From the NCBI RefSeq assembly GCF_002116905.1, contig NZ_CP015118.1, positions 372,001 to 436,000 of the forward strand: 64,000 nt of DNA, written 5' to 3'. The notes below the pieces were generated by a model that was not told the origin of the DNA, made no database searches, and saw only the letters and a list, made by a program, of their open reading frames with translations. Both the position numbers and the translations under genes were made by a program. This stretch comes from Piscinibacter gummiphilus. Its GTDB lineage: Bacteria; Pseudomonadota; Gammaproteobacteria; Burkholderiales; Burkholderiaceae_C. Below are positions 8,507 to 17,656 of this stretch, piece by piece. Each line of letters begins with the position of its first letter. Positions within the stretch are counted from its first letter, which is position 1.

Positions 8507-9451
8507 TCAACGCGCCACGTCCTTCGACCACGCCGCATACCAGGTGCGGAACAGCTGGTACTGGTTCTCCGCGTAGTGGCGCTGCGCGTCGGTCAGCACG
8601 TCGGTTTCGTTGAAGTGCAGGGTGTACTCCTTCTGGCCGTTCAGCACGAGCAGGTACTTGTAGTACAGCACCAGGTCGGTCCCTTCGTCGAACGAGGACA
8701 GCACGGCCAGCGCCGCTTCCAGTTCGCGGGCCTGGCGGCGCGCGACGACGTCGCCCTGCGCGGCCTTCTTGCACAGGTCGACGAGCTGCAGCACTTCCTT
8801 CGGCAGCGCGTTGCCGATGCCGGTGATGGCGCCGGTGGCGCCGCAGTTCACGAAGCCGTGGAAGACCTGGGTGTCCACGCCGACCATGAGGGTCACGGCG
8901 TCGTCCTGCGAGGTGATGTGTTCCGCGGCATAGCGCAGGTCCGCGCCGCCACCGAATTCCTTGAAGCCGATCAGGTTGGGGTGCTGGCGGCGCAGTTCGA
9001 AGAAGAGGTCGGCGCGCGTCGCGAACCCGTAGTACGGGCTGTTGTAGATGACCGCGGGCAGGTTCGGTGCGGCGTCCAGGATGGCCGAGAAATGGGCTTT
9101 CTGGGCGGTGGCCGAGGATCCGCGGGACATGACCCGCGGAATCACCATCAGGCCGTGTGCACCAACCTTGGCCGCATGTGCCGCGTGCGACACCGCTTCC
9201 TTCGAGTTCACCGCACCGGTGCCGACGATGACCGGGATCCCGGCGGCCACCAGGCGGGCCACGCCTTCCTGGCGCTGCGCCGCGGTCAGCAGGGGCCAGT
9301 CGCCCATGGAGCCGCAGTAGACCACCGCGCTCATGCCCGCGGCGATGAGCTCCTTGCCCTTCGCGACGAGCGCGTCGAAGTCGGGCTGCCGGTCCGCGGT
9401 GCAGGGGGTCATCAGGGCGGGGATGGTGCCGGTGAAGATGTTGAGGTTCAT
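8507..9451 (-). CDS. lhpC: DapA-family deaminase/lyase, likely 1-pyrroline-4-hydroxy-2-carboxylate deaminase
   Basis: 314 residues of TIM barrel. The Schiff-base Lys is in LIGFKEFGGG and the proton-relay Tyr in VIYNSPYYGF; the GxxGE loop reads CGSMGDW. The sequence resembles the DapA-family enzyme of 4-hydroxyproline gene clusters, which turns 1-pyrroline-4-hydroxy-2-carboxylate into 2-oxoglutarate semialdehyde and ammonia. The semialdehyde dehydrogenase gene at 12819 supports this. The epimerase and D-hydroxyproline oxidase of that route are not in the window. The alternative is 5-keto-4-deoxyglucarate dehydratase of sugar-acid breakdown, which makes the same semialdehyde. It has its own promoter region carrying the AATATATT dyad shared with the neighbouring units. 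Confidence 0.75.
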   Translation of the reverse strand: MNLNIFTGTIPALMTPCTADRQPDFDALVAKGKELIAAGMSAVVYCGSMGDWPLLTAAQRQEGVARLVAAGIPVIVGTGAVNSKEAVSHAAHAAKVGAHGLMVIPRVMSRGSSATAQKAHFSAILDAAPNLPAVIYNSPYYGFATRADLFFELRRQHPNLIGFKEFGGGADLRYAAEHITSQDDAVTLMVGVDTQVFHGFVNCGATGAITGIGNALPKEVLQLVDLCKKAAQGDVVARRQARELEAALAVLSSFDEGTDLVLYYKYLLVLNGQKEYTLHFNETDVLTDAQRHYAENQYQLFRTWYAAWSKDVAR

Positions 9452-9504
9452 GAGATCTACCTTTGTCGAAGAAGAATCACGCCGGGTTGGCGCAAATAGG
9501 CTGG

Positions 9505-9516
9505 AAATATATTAAA
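9505..9516. promoter_or_regulatory. AT-rich dyad AATATATT, putative GntR operator 1
   Basis: AATATATT (9506-9513) within AAATATATTAAA stands out in GC-rich surroundings, about 55 bases upstream of the DapA-family start. Similar dyads occur at 12613-12622 and 14454-14471, before the other units of this locus, so they may be sites for the GntR-type regulator encoded at 14519. Confidence 0.5.
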
Positions 9517-9589
9517 GAGACGGAGGTGAGGGCGGCGTGGTCGTTCGGATCAGGGGTGTGGAAGGTGAGGCGCCACGCGAAGCGGCGCG

Positions 9590-9607
9590 GGCGCCGGGCC
9601 CGGCACC
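9590..9607 (-). terminator. GC-rich stem, possible terminator after dctP
   Basis: GGCGCCGGG directly followed by CCCGGCACC (one G-U pair), 38 bases past the dctP stop on the minus strand. There is no U tract. It separates the TRAP operon from the DapA-family unit. Confidence 0.35.
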
Positions 9608-9644
9608 GCCACGGGTCGAGGGCGGCGGCCGGGCCGGACGTGTG

Positions 9645-10637
9645 TCAGAGCGTGGCGCCGACCTTGCGCAGTTCGGCGATCTGCGGCGCCTTCGGCAACC
9701 AGATCTTGTCGAACGCCTCGATGGCGGGCTTGATGTCGAAGTCGTTCAGGTCGCGGATGGTGATCGACTCCTTCTTCAGCTTGTCCAGCAGCCCGGCTTC
9801 GGTGGTGACGATGTCGTTGATCTGGGCGTCCAGCGCCTGCGCGGTCAGCTGGCGGATCAGCTCGCGGTCCTTGTTGTCCAGCGTCTGCCAGACACGGCCC
9901 GAGAACAGCGGCGCGAACGGCATGAACAGCGCGTTCATCGGCATCATCACCTTCGAGACCTTGTCGAAGCGCTGGTTCCAGGAGAACTCCACGTCGGCCT
10001 CGAGCCCGTCGACCTGGCCGTTGGTCATGGCGTCGAACACGGCGGGGGTCGGGATCGGGGTGGGGGCTGCGCCGAAGTACTGGTAGAAGTCGCGGTAGAC
10101 CGGCGTGGGGTTGATGCGCAGCTTCAGGCCCTTGAGGTCGTTCGGGGTCTTGATGTCCTTGGTGGCGAACACCACGCGCATGCCGGTGATGCCCCAGCCG
10201 AGGCCCACGCAGCCCGTCTCGCGCGGCAGCACGTCCAGCAGCTTGAGCGCGGTGGGCGTCTTGACCAGCTTGCCCACCGCGGCGGTCGACCGCACCAGGT
10301 ACGGCGCGTTGATCGACGCCACGCTGGCGACGCGGGTGCCGAGTTCCGCGGCCTGGATCCAGCCCATGTCCAGCGCGCCGGACTGCATCTGCTGCATCAT
10401 CACCGACTCGTTGCCCAGCTGGCCCGAGTGGAACACAGTGACCGTCAGGCGGCCGTCGGTGGCCTTGGACAGCGCCTCGCCGAAGCGCAGTGCCGCGCGG
10501 TTCCACGAGTGGCCGGCGGGGGTGATGATGCCCAGGCGAAGTTCCTTCGCGGCGGCGGCGCGCGAGGGGGTCACGAACGCCATCGGCGCGGCGGCGGCGG
10601 CCGAGGTCAGGAGGAAGTTGCGGCGGTTCAGGGTCAT
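9645..10637 (-). CDS. dctP: TRAP transporter solute-binding protein, DctP type
   Basis: 330 residues with a Tat-like signal (NRRNFLLTSAAAAAPMAFV, residues 4-22), so periplasmic. The DctP fold has the carboxylate-binding Arg in the usual LKLRINPTP context (about residue 165). Family members capture organic acids or amino acids and deliver them to the DctQM permease. It is the last gene of the dctQ-dctM-dctP order, 25 bases after dctM. In this context the likely ligand is hydroxyproline or a related carboxylate. Confidence 0.9.
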   Translation of the reverse strand: MTLNRRNFLLTSAAAAAPMAFVTPSRAAAAKELRLGIITPAGHSWNRAALRFGEALSKATDGRLTVTVFHSGQLGNESVMMQQMQSGALDMGWIQAAELGTRVASVASINAPYLVRSTAAVGKLVKTPTALKLLDVLPRETGCVGLGWGITGMRVVFATKDIKTPNDLKGLKLRINPTPVYRDFYQYFGAAPTPIPTPAVFDAMTNGQVDGLEADVEFSWNQRFDKVSKVMMPMNALFMPFAPLFSGRVWQTLDNKDRELIRQLTAQALDAQINDIVTTEAGLLDKLKKESITIRDLNDFDIKPAIEAFDKIWLPKAPQIAELRKVGATL

Positions 10638-10662
10638 GGAAAGCTCCGGGGGAACGACAGGA

Positions 10663-11925
10663 CTACAACAGCCCCAGCGACAGGCTGGGGAACAGCGACA
10701 GCATCACCAGCGCGATGCAGCTGATGATGAAGAAGGGCAGGGTGACGATGAACATCTTCCCGGGCTTGGCGCCGGTCACCGCGGCGGCCACGAAGAAGCT
10801 CAGGCCCACCGGGGGCGACATCAGGCCCAGCACGAGGTTGATCACGATGACCACGCCGAAGTGGCGCGGATCGATGCCGTAGACCTCGGTGGCGATGGGC
10901 AGCAGGATGGGGGCGGTCATGATGAGGCCCGGGATGCCGTCGATCACCGTGCCGATGATCAGCAGGATCACGTTGACCAGCAGCAGGAACGTGACCGGGT
11001 CCTTCGCCACCGTCTGGACCCAGGCGGTCACCATCTGCGGCACCTTGCCGTAGATCAGCAGCCACGAGAACACCGACGCCGCGGCCACCAGGAACAGCAC
11101 GATGGCCGAGTAGATGGCCGAGCGCAGCATGATCGCGCGCAGTTCCGAATACTTGAACTCTCGCGTGACGTAGCGGCCCACCAGCACGGCGCTGACGGCG
11201 CCCACCGCGGCCGCCTCGGTCGGGTTCGCGAACCCCGTCAGGATGGAGCCCACGATCACCAGCGGGATCAGCAGCGTGGGGCTCGAGACCAGCACCGTGC
11301 GGGCCCGCTCGCGCAGCGTGCGCTTGGCGCTGCGCGGGTAGTTGTACACCCAGCCCATGCACGCGATCACGATGAAGAACAGCACGGTCAGCAGGATGCC
11401 GGGCAGGATGCCGGCGATCAGCATGTCGCCCACCGCCACCTGGGCCAGCACGCTGTAGACCACGAACATCACGGACGGCGGGATGATGGGCCCGAGCATG
11501 CCGCCATAGACCGTGAGGCCGGCGGCGAAGGTCTTGTCGTAGCCCTGCTTCTCCATCTCCGGCACCATCACCTGCGACATGATCGCCACCTGCGCGGTGG
11601 CCGATCCGATGATGGAGGAGACCAGCATGTTGGCCAGGATGTTCACGTAGGCGAGGCCACCCTTGACCGAGCCGATGAAGGCCATGGACAGGTCCACGAG
11701 GCGCTTGGTGATGCCACCGCTGTTCATCACTTCGCCGATCAGGATGAACAGCGGGATCGCGATCAGGCCGTAGCTGTCCACGCCGGCGAACATCTGCGTG
11801 GCGTAGGACTGCAGCAGGACGGGGTTGTCGATGCTGTAGATGTAGAAGATGCCGGACAGGCACAGGCACAGGCCGATGGGCACGCCCACCAGCATGATGG
11901 CCAGGAAGAAGGCGGAGGTCAGCAT
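10663..11925 (-). CDS. dctM: TRAP transporter large permease, DctM type
   Basis: 420 residues and about 12 hydrophobic segments, the normal size for DctM. Typical motifs are IPLFILIGEVMNSGGI, GGMLGPIIPPSVMFVVYS and LGLMSPPVGLSFF. It is the sodium- or proton-coupled permease of the TRAP system, in the inner membrane. One base separates it from dctQ upstream, so translation is coupled. Confidence 0.93.
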   Translation of the reverse strand: MLTSAFFLAIMLVGVPIGLCLCLSGIFYIYSIDNPVLLQSYATQMFAGVDSYGLIAIPLFILIGEVMNSGGITKRLVDLSMAFIGSVKGGLAYVNILANMLVSSIIGSATAQVAIMSQVMVPEMEKQGYDKTFAAGLTVYGGMLGPIIPPSVMFVVYSVLAQVAVGDMLIAGILPGILLTVLFFIVIACMGWVYNYPRSAKRTLRERARTVLVSSPTLLIPLVIVGSILTGFANPTEAAAVGAVSAVLVGRYVTREFKYSELRAIMLRSAIYSAIVLFLVAAASVFSWLLIYGKVPQMVTAWVQTVAKDPVTFLLLVNVILLIIGTVIDGIPGLIMTAPILLPIATEVYGIDPRHFGVVIVINLVLGLMSPPVGLSFFVAAAVTGAKPGKMFIVTLPFFIISCIALVMLSLFPSLSLGLL

Positions 11926-11926
11926 G

Positions 11927-12553
11927 TCAGTTCACCACGTCGGCGCTGCCGGTCTTGAATTCGGGGTGCTTGCGCGGGGGCGCGAGCTTCAGGTCTTCCA
12001 GCAAGTTCGCCAGGGCGTGCACGCTCATGCACACCGCGAAGAGGGGCATGATCAGCTGCAGCACCCACACCGGCCACTCCAGCGTCTGGGTGCGTTCGGT
12101 GTAGAGGAAGTTGAAGGACTCCGCCGCGAAGTCCTTGGCGTCGAAGCCGTGGCGGGCGATGCCCACCGGGTCCATCCAGAGCCAGCACATGGCGATCAGC
12201 GCGAGGGCGAAGAACAGCACGCCGCCGGACGCCAGCAGCTTGGCCACGTGGGCGGCGCGCGGACCGAGTTTGTCGGTGACCATGGTGACCGCGAAGTCGA
12301 GGCGAAGCCGTGTCATGACCGAGGCGCCGATGAAGGTCAGCCACACCACCGTATAGACCGAAGCCTCGTCCACCCAGTAGAGCGGCATGCCGGTGTATCG
12401 GGTCACCACGTTCAGCAGCACGAGCCCCACCAGCAAGGTCATGGTGTACGTGAGCAGCCCGCGTTCGACACGCAGGAGCGCATCGGACGCGTCGAGGACA
12501 AGTCGGACGGGCAGCCGCGGCGGGCGGGGGTGATCGGGGGCGAGGGCGTTCAT
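11927..12553 (-). CDS. dctQ: TRAP transporter small permease, DctQ type
   Basis: 208 residues from ATG 12553; the frame is open further upstream, but only this start gives a normal DctQ and leaves the promoter dyad free. Four membrane segments are visible: TYTMTLLVGLVLLNVVTRY, the VDEASVYTVVWLTFIGA stretch with the conserved W..E pattern, LLASGGVLFFALALIAMCWL and VLQLIMPLFAVCMSVHALA. It is the first gene of the TRAP operon and partner of DctM. No strong Shine-Dalgarno is visible. Confidence 0.85.
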   Translation of the reverse strand: MNALAPDHPRPPRLPVRLVLDASDALLRVERGLLTYTMTLLVGLVLLNVVTRYTGMPLYWVDEASVYTVVWLTFIGASVMTRLRLDFAVTMVTDKLGPRAAHVAKLLASGGVLFFALALIAMCWLWMDPVGIARHGFDAKDFAAESFNFLYTERTQTLEWPVWVLQLIMPLFAVCMSVHALANLLEDLKLAPPRKHPEFKTGSADVVN

Positions 12554-12610
12554 GGGCGGCTGGGGCGGGGTTCGGGGAAAAGCGTGCTGCGCGGAGCTTC
12601 GAAAGATGTC

Positions 12611-12623
12611 TAAAATATATTTA
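12611..12623. promoter_or_regulatory. AT-rich dyad AAATATATTT, putative GntR operator 2
   Basis: A perfect 10-bp palindrome AAATATATTT (12613-12622) in the 265-bp gap between divergent dctQ (minus) and the semialdehyde dehydrogenase (plus). It lies 60 bases from the dctQ start and about 195 from the dehydrogenase start. It could also supply the -10 region of the TRAP promoter. The rest of the gap holds no gene. Confidence 0.5.
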
Positions 12624-12818
12624 CCGTATCCTGATCGGACATCAGCAGAAACCATGCCTAGCGCTCCGCACGTTTTCGTGGCATACCACCGCGCTCGGTG
12701 CGTTGCCGCGAATGTGCGTGCGCACCGGCATGGGGATGTTGTCCGATCGGGCTGATCCATCAACACCAATCCGGGGCAGCCGTGCGCTGTCCGCACTCGT
12801 CCACCCTTGGAGTCCGTC

Positions 12819-14408
12819 ATGTCCCAGATCACCGGCGAAATGCTCATCGGCGCCCAGGCCGTCCGCGGCCAGGAAGGCCAGCAACGGGCCTTCAACCCGG
12901 CCACCCATGCCGACATCCCGGAGCCCGTGTTCGGCCAGGGCGGCACCGCCGAGGTCGACCGTGCCGCCCTGCTCGCGAGCCAGGCGTTCGACACCTACCG
13001 CAACCTGCCGCTGGAACGCCGCGCCGCGTTCCTCGAAGCCATCGCCGACAACATCGTCGCGCTCGGCGATGTCCTGATCGAGCGCGCCCATGCCGAGACC
13101 GGCCTGCCCGTGGCCCGCCTGCAGGGCGAACGGGGCCGCACCGTCGGCCAGCTGCGCCTGTTCGCCAAGGTCGTGCGCGACGGCCGTTTCCTCGGCGCCA
13201 CCATCGACCCCGCGTTGCCCGAACGCCAGCCGATGCCCCGCGCCGACCTGCGCCTGGCCAAGGTGCCACTCGGCCCGGTCGCCGTGTTCGGCGCGAGCAA
13301 CTTCCCGCTGGCATTTTCAGTGGCGGGCGGCGACACCGCGTCGGCCCTGGCCGCCGGCGCCCCGGTGATCGTCAAGGCCCACGGCGCCCACCTGGGCACG
13401 TCGGAACTGGTCGGCCGCGCCATCCAGAAGGCCGTGAAGGACATTGGCCTGCCCGAAGGCGTGTTCTCGCTGCTGTTCGGCGCCGGCCGGAAGATCGGTG
13501 AAGCGCTGGTGGCCCACCCGGCCATCAAGGCGGTGGGCTTCACGGGCTCGCGCCAGGGCGGGCTCGCCCTCGTGCGTGTCGCCAACGCCCGCCAGGAACC
13601 CATCCCGGTCTACGCCGAGATGAGCAGCATCAACCCGGTGTTCCTGCTGCCTGCCGCGCTGGCCGCGCGCGCCGAGGCCATCGGCAAGGGGTTCGCGGAT
13701 TCGCTGACGATGGGCGCGGGGCAGTTCTGCACCAACCCGGGCATGGTGATCACCATAGGCGACGACCACGTGCAGCGTTTCATCACGGCCGCCGGCCAGG
13801 CACTCGCGGCCAAGGCCGCGCAGACCATGCTGACCCCCGGCATCCACGAGGCCTACCTCGCCGGCACGGCGAAGGTCGACGGTGTGGACGGCGTCGAGAA
13901 GGTGGCCCAGGGCCTGCCCGCGGACGCGCAGCCGAACGCGGCCCAGGCCGCGCTCTACGTGACCGACGCGGCCCGCCTGCTCTCGTCGCCCGCGCTGGAG
14001 GAGGAGATGTTCGGTCCGGCGTCCATCGTGATCCGGGCGAAGGACTTCGACGAAGTGTTGCGGATCGCCGAGCACCTCGAAGGCCAGCTCACCGCCACGC
14101 TGCAGATCGATCCGGACGACCATGAGCTGGCCCGCCGCTTGCTGCCGGTGCTGGAGCGCAAGGTGGGCCGCATCCTCGCGAACGGCTTCCCCACCGGCGT
14201 GGAAGTGAGCCACGCCATGGTGCATGGCGGCCCGTTCCCCTCGACCTCCAACGCGATGTTCACGTCGGTCGGGGCCACGGCCATCGACCGGTTCCTGCGC
14301 CCGGTGTGCTACCAGGACCTGCCCGACGCGCTGCGTCCGCAGGCCCTGCAGGACGCCAACCCGCTGGGCCTGTGGCGTGTGGTCGATGGTGAACTGAAGC
14401 GGGCGTGA
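12819..14408 (+). CDS. 2,5-dioxovalerate (2-oxoglutarate semialdehyde) dehydrogenase
   Basis: 529 residues; ATG 12819 is preferred over TTG 12807 because GGAG (12809-12812) sits six bases before it. It is an aldehyde dehydrogenase of the 2-oxoglutarate-semialdehyde group, slightly longer than common ALDHs. Visible are VFGASNFPLAFSVAGGDTASAL (cofactor site), the general base Glu in YAEMSSINPVF and the nucleophile in GAGQFCTNPGM (Cys near 305). It oxidises 2-oxoglutarate semialdehyde to 2-oxoglutarate with NAD(P)+, the last step shared by hydroxyproline, glucarate and pentose routes. It lies divergent from the TRAP operon and upstream of the regulator gene. Confidence 0.88.
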   Translation: MSQITGEMLIGAQAVRGQEGQQRAFNPATHADIPEPVFGQGGTAEVDRAALLASQAFDTYRNLPLERRAAFLEAIADNIVALGDVLIERAHAETGLPVARLQGERGRTVGQLRLFAKVVRDGRFLGATIDPALPERQPMPRADLRLAKVPLGPVAVFGASNFPLAFSVAGGDTASALAAGAPVIVKAHGAHLGTSELVGRAIQKAVKDIGLPEGVFSLLFGAGRKIGEALVAHPAIKAVGFTGSRQGGLALVRVANARQEPIPVYAEMSSINPVFLLPAALAARAEAIGKGFADSLTMGAGQFCTNPGMVITIGDDHVQRFITAAGQALAAKAAQTMLTPGIHEAYLAGTAKVDGVDGVEKVAQGLPADAQPNAAQAALYVTDAARLLSSPALEEEMFGPASIVIRAKDFDEVLRIAEHLEGQLTATLQIDPDDHELARRLLPVLERKVGRILANGFPTGVEVSHAMVHGGPFPSTSNAMFTSVGATAIDRFLRPVCYQDLPDALRPQALQDANPLGLWRVVDGELKRA

Positions 14409-14414
14409 CGGCAT

Positions 14415-14436
14415 GGGGCCGGCCTTGCCCGGCCCC
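14415..14436 (+). terminator. Hairpin after the semialdehyde dehydrogenase gene
   Basis: GGGGCCGG (14415-14422), loop CCTTGC, CCGGCCCC (14429-14436), starting 6 bases past the stop. There is no T tract. It may insulate the regulator's own promoter. Confidence 0.5.
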
Positions 14437-14453
14437 GCACAAACACTCGTTGC

Positions 14454-14480
14454 ATATCTTGTGGATATATCGCACAGTGC
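14454..14480. promoter_or_regulatory. AT-rich dyad region, putative GntR operator 3 and promoter
   Basis: ATATC-ttgtg-GATAT spans 14454-14468 and includes the palindrome GATATATC (14464-14471). The palindrome GCACAGTGC (14472-14480) follows directly. It lies just upstream of the GntR-type gene and resembles the AT dyads before the other two units, so autoregulation is plausible. Confidence 0.45.
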
Positions 14481-14518
14481 GTCAACTTCGCGCTCCCACC
14501 AACCTGAAGCTCTCGCCA

Positions 14519-15178
14519 GTGTCCGCAGCCACCTCCAAGCTCCCGAAGCGTCGCGCCGCGGACGTGGCGTACGACGCCATCGAATCGCTGATCTCCACGA
14601 TGCGGATCGAGCCGGGCAGTCCCGTCGTCGAAGGTGAACTCGTGGAGCTCACCGGCCTCGGCCGCACGCCGGTCCGGGAAGCCCTGCTCCGCATGACCGC
14701 CATCGGGTTGATCACGCAGCAGCCGCGCCGCGGGTTGCTGGTGTCGAACATCGATCTGGCGGACCACCTGGACGTGATCCAGACGCGCCGCGTGCTCGAG
14801 GACGTGATCGCGCGCTGCTCGGCGCGGCGCGCTTCCGCGGCGCAGCGCAAGGAGATCGTCCGCTGCGCCGAGCGCATGGTGAAGGCGGCCGAACGCGGCA
14901 ACCTCACCGAGTACATGCGCGCGGACCACGAGCTCGACCTGATCAACCACCTCGCGTGCCAGAACAAGTCGGCCGTGAACGCCGTCGTGCCGCTGATCGT
15001 GCAGTGCCGGCGTTTCTGGTACGCGTACCAGCACCAGGGCGACATCGTCGCCGCCGCGAACGCCCACCTGCAACTGGCCGAGGGCATCGCGACCGGCGAT
15101 GAAGACGACGCAGTGACCGGCGCGAACAAGCTCCTCGACTACCTCGAGGCGTTCGCGCGGCGCATCATCGACCGATAG
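14519..15178 (+). CDS. GntR-family regulator, FCD (FadR) type
   Basis: 219 residues from GTG 14519. Starts at GTG 14477 or further upstream are in frame but would place the operator-like dyads inside the gene. The winged HTH spans about residues 10-75: a helix KRRAADVAYDAIESLI, then TGLGRTPVREALLRM and QQPRRGLLVSNID. The FCD domain (about 85-205) has the Asp and His metal ligands expected of the fold (ADHELDLINHL). These regulators are usually repressors released by a pathway acid. The nearby dehydrogenase, TRAP and DapA-family units, each with an AT-rich dyad, are the probable targets. Confidence 0.87.
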   Translation: MSAATSKLPKRRAADVAYDAIESLISTMRIEPGSPVVEGELVELTGLGRTPVREALLRMTAIGLITQQPRRGLLVSNIDLADHLDVIQTRRVLEDVIARCSARRASAAQRKEIVRCAERMVKAAERGNLTEYMRADHELDLINHLACQNKSAVNAVVPLIVQCRRFWYAYQHQGDIVAAANAHLQLAEGIATGDEDDAVTGANKLLDYLEAFARRIIDR

Positions 15179-15187
15179 GCTCCGCCG

Positions 15188-17656
15188 CTACAGGTCCACG
15201 CTGGCCGACAGCGCGAGCGTGCGCGGCGCCCCGGTGGAGAGCTGCCCCGACGAGGCGGAGGCCGAGGCCCAGTAGTCGCGGTCGAAGGCGTTGGTCAGTC
15301 GCGCGCGCAACGTGAGCGGCCGGCTCGCCACGTCCAGGCGATAGGACACGCCGAAGTCCGCTCGTGTCCAGGCCGGGATGGACAGCGCGTTGTTCGCGGT
15401 GACGTACTGCCGTCCGGTGTGGACCAGGCCCGCGCTCAGCGTCAGCCCGGAGGCGGCCGGTACGTCCCAATCGATGCCGGCATTGGCCTGCACCCGCGGC
15501 GCGCCGACGGCGTGCGCACCGTCGTTCACGCCACCGGCCGTCTTGCGCTGCTCGGCATCCAGCAGCATCAGGCCGGAGATCAGGCGGGTCCCTCGGGCCA
15601 CTTCGCCGAAGGCATTCAGCTCGACCCCGCGGTTGCGCTGTTCGCCGTCGACGCGGTAGACCGGCAGGCCGCCGCCGGCCACGGGCACGCTGAAGGCGCT
15701 GGGCTGTTCGATCTGGAACAGCGCGATGGTGGCACCCCAGTCGTGCTGGTCGAACTTGGCGCCGACCTCGTGCTGCCGCGCGACGTAGGGCGCGAAGACC
15801 TCGCCCGCATTGGCGGTGCCCACCGGCGCCACCGGCCCCTGCGCGAGGCCTTCCATGTAGTTGCCGTACAGCGTGATGCCGGGCCGGACCTTCACCGCGA
15901 GGGCGACGGCCGGGGTGGCCTTGCGCCGGTCGTAGACGGGCGGGTTCACCGTGCCGTTGGCCGCGTAGTTGGTGTTCTTGACCGACTGCTGCCGCACGCC
16001 GAGCGTGAGTTGCACCCGCTCGTCGAGGAGGGAGAGCGTGTCGGCCAGCGCGACGCCGGACAGGCGTTGCCGGTTGATCAGCGGCGGGTCGGTGGCATAG
16101 GCCGACAGGTCGGGCGGCGGCAGGAACACGGGGTCGTAGAGGTTCGAGGTGCCCGTGGAGACGGTGTGCGTGAGGTTGTGGCGTTCCTGCCGCAGCGTGC
16201 TGGCGTTCAGCACCACGCGGTGGTGCACGCCGCCCGTGTCGAACCGGCCGCGCAGGCCCACCTCGCCGGTGCGCGAGGTGACGTCGTCGAAGAAATAGAG
16301 GTTGCGTTCGGTGAACGTGCCGTCGGTGCGGGTGAGGGTGGGCACGCTGACCAGCAGGTCGGTCGGGTTGTCGCGAAAGCCGACGGCCGCGTAGGCGGTG
16401 AGGTTGCGGTTCAGGTTCACTTCGCCGCGCACCGCACCGTGCAGCGACTCGAGCGTGACGCTGCCCCAGGGCTCCGCGAAGTTCGTCCCCGCCTTCGGCG
16501 CCGCGGGCACCGCGGTGAGGCCGGCGGCCACGCTCGCCGCGCGCATCGGCGCGCGGGTCGTGCGCTTGAGCGAGCCCAGATCGGCGCTGAGCCGCACGCC
16601 GTCGGTCCGGTAGTCCATCCCCGCGGCCAGGTGGCGGATGCGTGCGCCCTGGCGATCGATCGCCGTGTCGCCGTCCCCGTAGACGGCGTTCACGCGCAGG
16701 CCCAGGTCGCCGGTGGGGCCGAAGCGGCGGCCCACGTCGATGTGGGCTTCGGCATAGCCGCCGGTCTCGACACTCGTGGTCACGCGGGCGAGCGGGGTGT
16801 CCCCGGCCCGCTTCGGGACCAGGTTGATCACGCCCCCGAGCGAACCCCCGGGCGACACCCCGGACAGCAGCGCGCTGAGCCCGCGAAGCACCTCGACACG
16901 CTCGACGCTCTCGAGCGAGGTGAAGGTGCGCGGCACGATGCCGTAGAGCCCGTCGAACGCGATGTCGCCCGCTCCCAGCGCGAAGCCGCGCATCGTGAAG
17001 CTGTCGCTGTAGCCCCCGCGCGAAGACCAGTCGCTGCGCACCGAGGCCTCGTTGGCCAGCAGGTCCCCGAGCGACTTGGCCTGCTGCTGTTCGATGAGTT
17101 CCGACGTGTAGCTGGTGATGGAAAACGGCGCATCCATCAGGTCCTCGTTGCCCAGCACACCGACACGCCCGCCACGCGCGACCTGGCCGCCGGCGAAGGC
17201 CGGGGGCAGCGAGCCGCCGGACTCCGCGCTGGCGGTCACCCGCACCGCGCCGAGGGTCGCGCCGTCCGCGGAGGGGGTGGCCGCCGCCGGGTCCTGCGGC
17301 TGCAGCGTGTAGCCGCCCGTGGCCGTGGCCCGGAGTTCGAGCCCCGTGCCGGCCAGCGCCTGGCGCAACGCCGCGGCCGCGTCGAATCGCCCCTGCACCG
17401 CGCCGGCGCGGCGATCCGCCACCAGGCGTGCGTCCACGGTCAGCACGAGACCGGCGTCGAGCGCGATGCGGTTCAGCGTCGTGGCCAGCGGTCCGGCGGG
17501 CAGGTCGTAGTCGCGGACGGTGCCCGTGTCGGGCACGGCGGGCGTCGTGGCGGCGGCGGCCGCGGGCAGCGGCTGGGCGCAGGCCAGCAGGACAGCGAGT
17601 GCCCAGGGGGCGAGGTGGAACGGCGGACGGGACAGGGGAATCGGGCGGACAGGCAC
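15188..17656 (-). CDS. TonB-dependent siderophore receptor with signalling domain (FecA/FpvA type)
   Basis: 822 residues from GTG 17656, chosen for GGAG seven bases upstream. After the signal peptide (WALAVLLACAQPLPAAAAA) comes a secretin/TonB N-terminal (STN) signalling domain (about 48-125, YDLPAGPLATTLNRIA). The plug follows (about 160-290; VRGFAL-type and VEVLRGLSALLSGVSPGG), then a 22-strand barrel ending in LALSASVDL with a C-terminal hydrophobic residue. It imports a ferric siderophore across the outer membrane and reports occupancy to the FecR/FecI pair encoded directly upstream. The siderophore is unknown. Confidence 0.92.
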   Translation of the reverse strand: MPVRPIPLSRPPFHLAPWALAVLLACAQPLPAAAAATTPAVPDTGTVRDYDLPAGPLATTLNRIALDAGLVLTVDARLVADRRAGAVQGRFDAAAALRQALAGTGLELRATATGGYTLQPQDPAAATPSADGATLGAVRVTASAESGGSLPPAFAGGQVARGGRVGVLGNEDLMDAPFSITSYTSELIEQQQAKSLGDLLANEASVRSDWSSRGGYSDSFTMRGFALGAGDIAFDGLYGIVPRTFTSLESVERVEVLRGLSALLSGVSPGGSLGGVINLVPKRAGDTPLARVTTSVETGGYAEAHIDVGRRFGPTGDLGLRVNAVYGDGDTAIDRQGARIRHLAAGMDYRTDGVRLSADLGSLKRTTRAPMRAASVAAGLTAVPAAPKAGTNFAEPWGSVTLESLHGAVRGEVNLNRNLTAYAAVGFRDNPTDLLVSVPTLTRTDGTFTERNLYFFDDVTSRTGEVGLRGRFDTGGVHHRVVLNASTLRQERHNLTHTVSTGTSNLYDPVFLPPPDLSAYATDPPLINRQRLSGVALADTLSLLDERVQLTLGVRQQSVKNTNYAANGTVNPPVYDRRKATPAVALAVKVRPGITLYGNYMEGLAQGPVAPVGTANAGEVFAPYVARQHEVGAKFDQHDWGATIALFQIEQPSAFSVPVAGGGLPVYRVDGEQRNRGVELNAFGEVARGTRLISGLMLLDAEQRKTAGGVNDGAHAVGAPRVQANAGIDWDVPAASGLTLSAGLVHTGRQYVTANNALSIPAWTRADFGVSYRLDVASRPLTLRARLTNAFDRDYWASASASSGQLSTGAPRTLALSASVDL

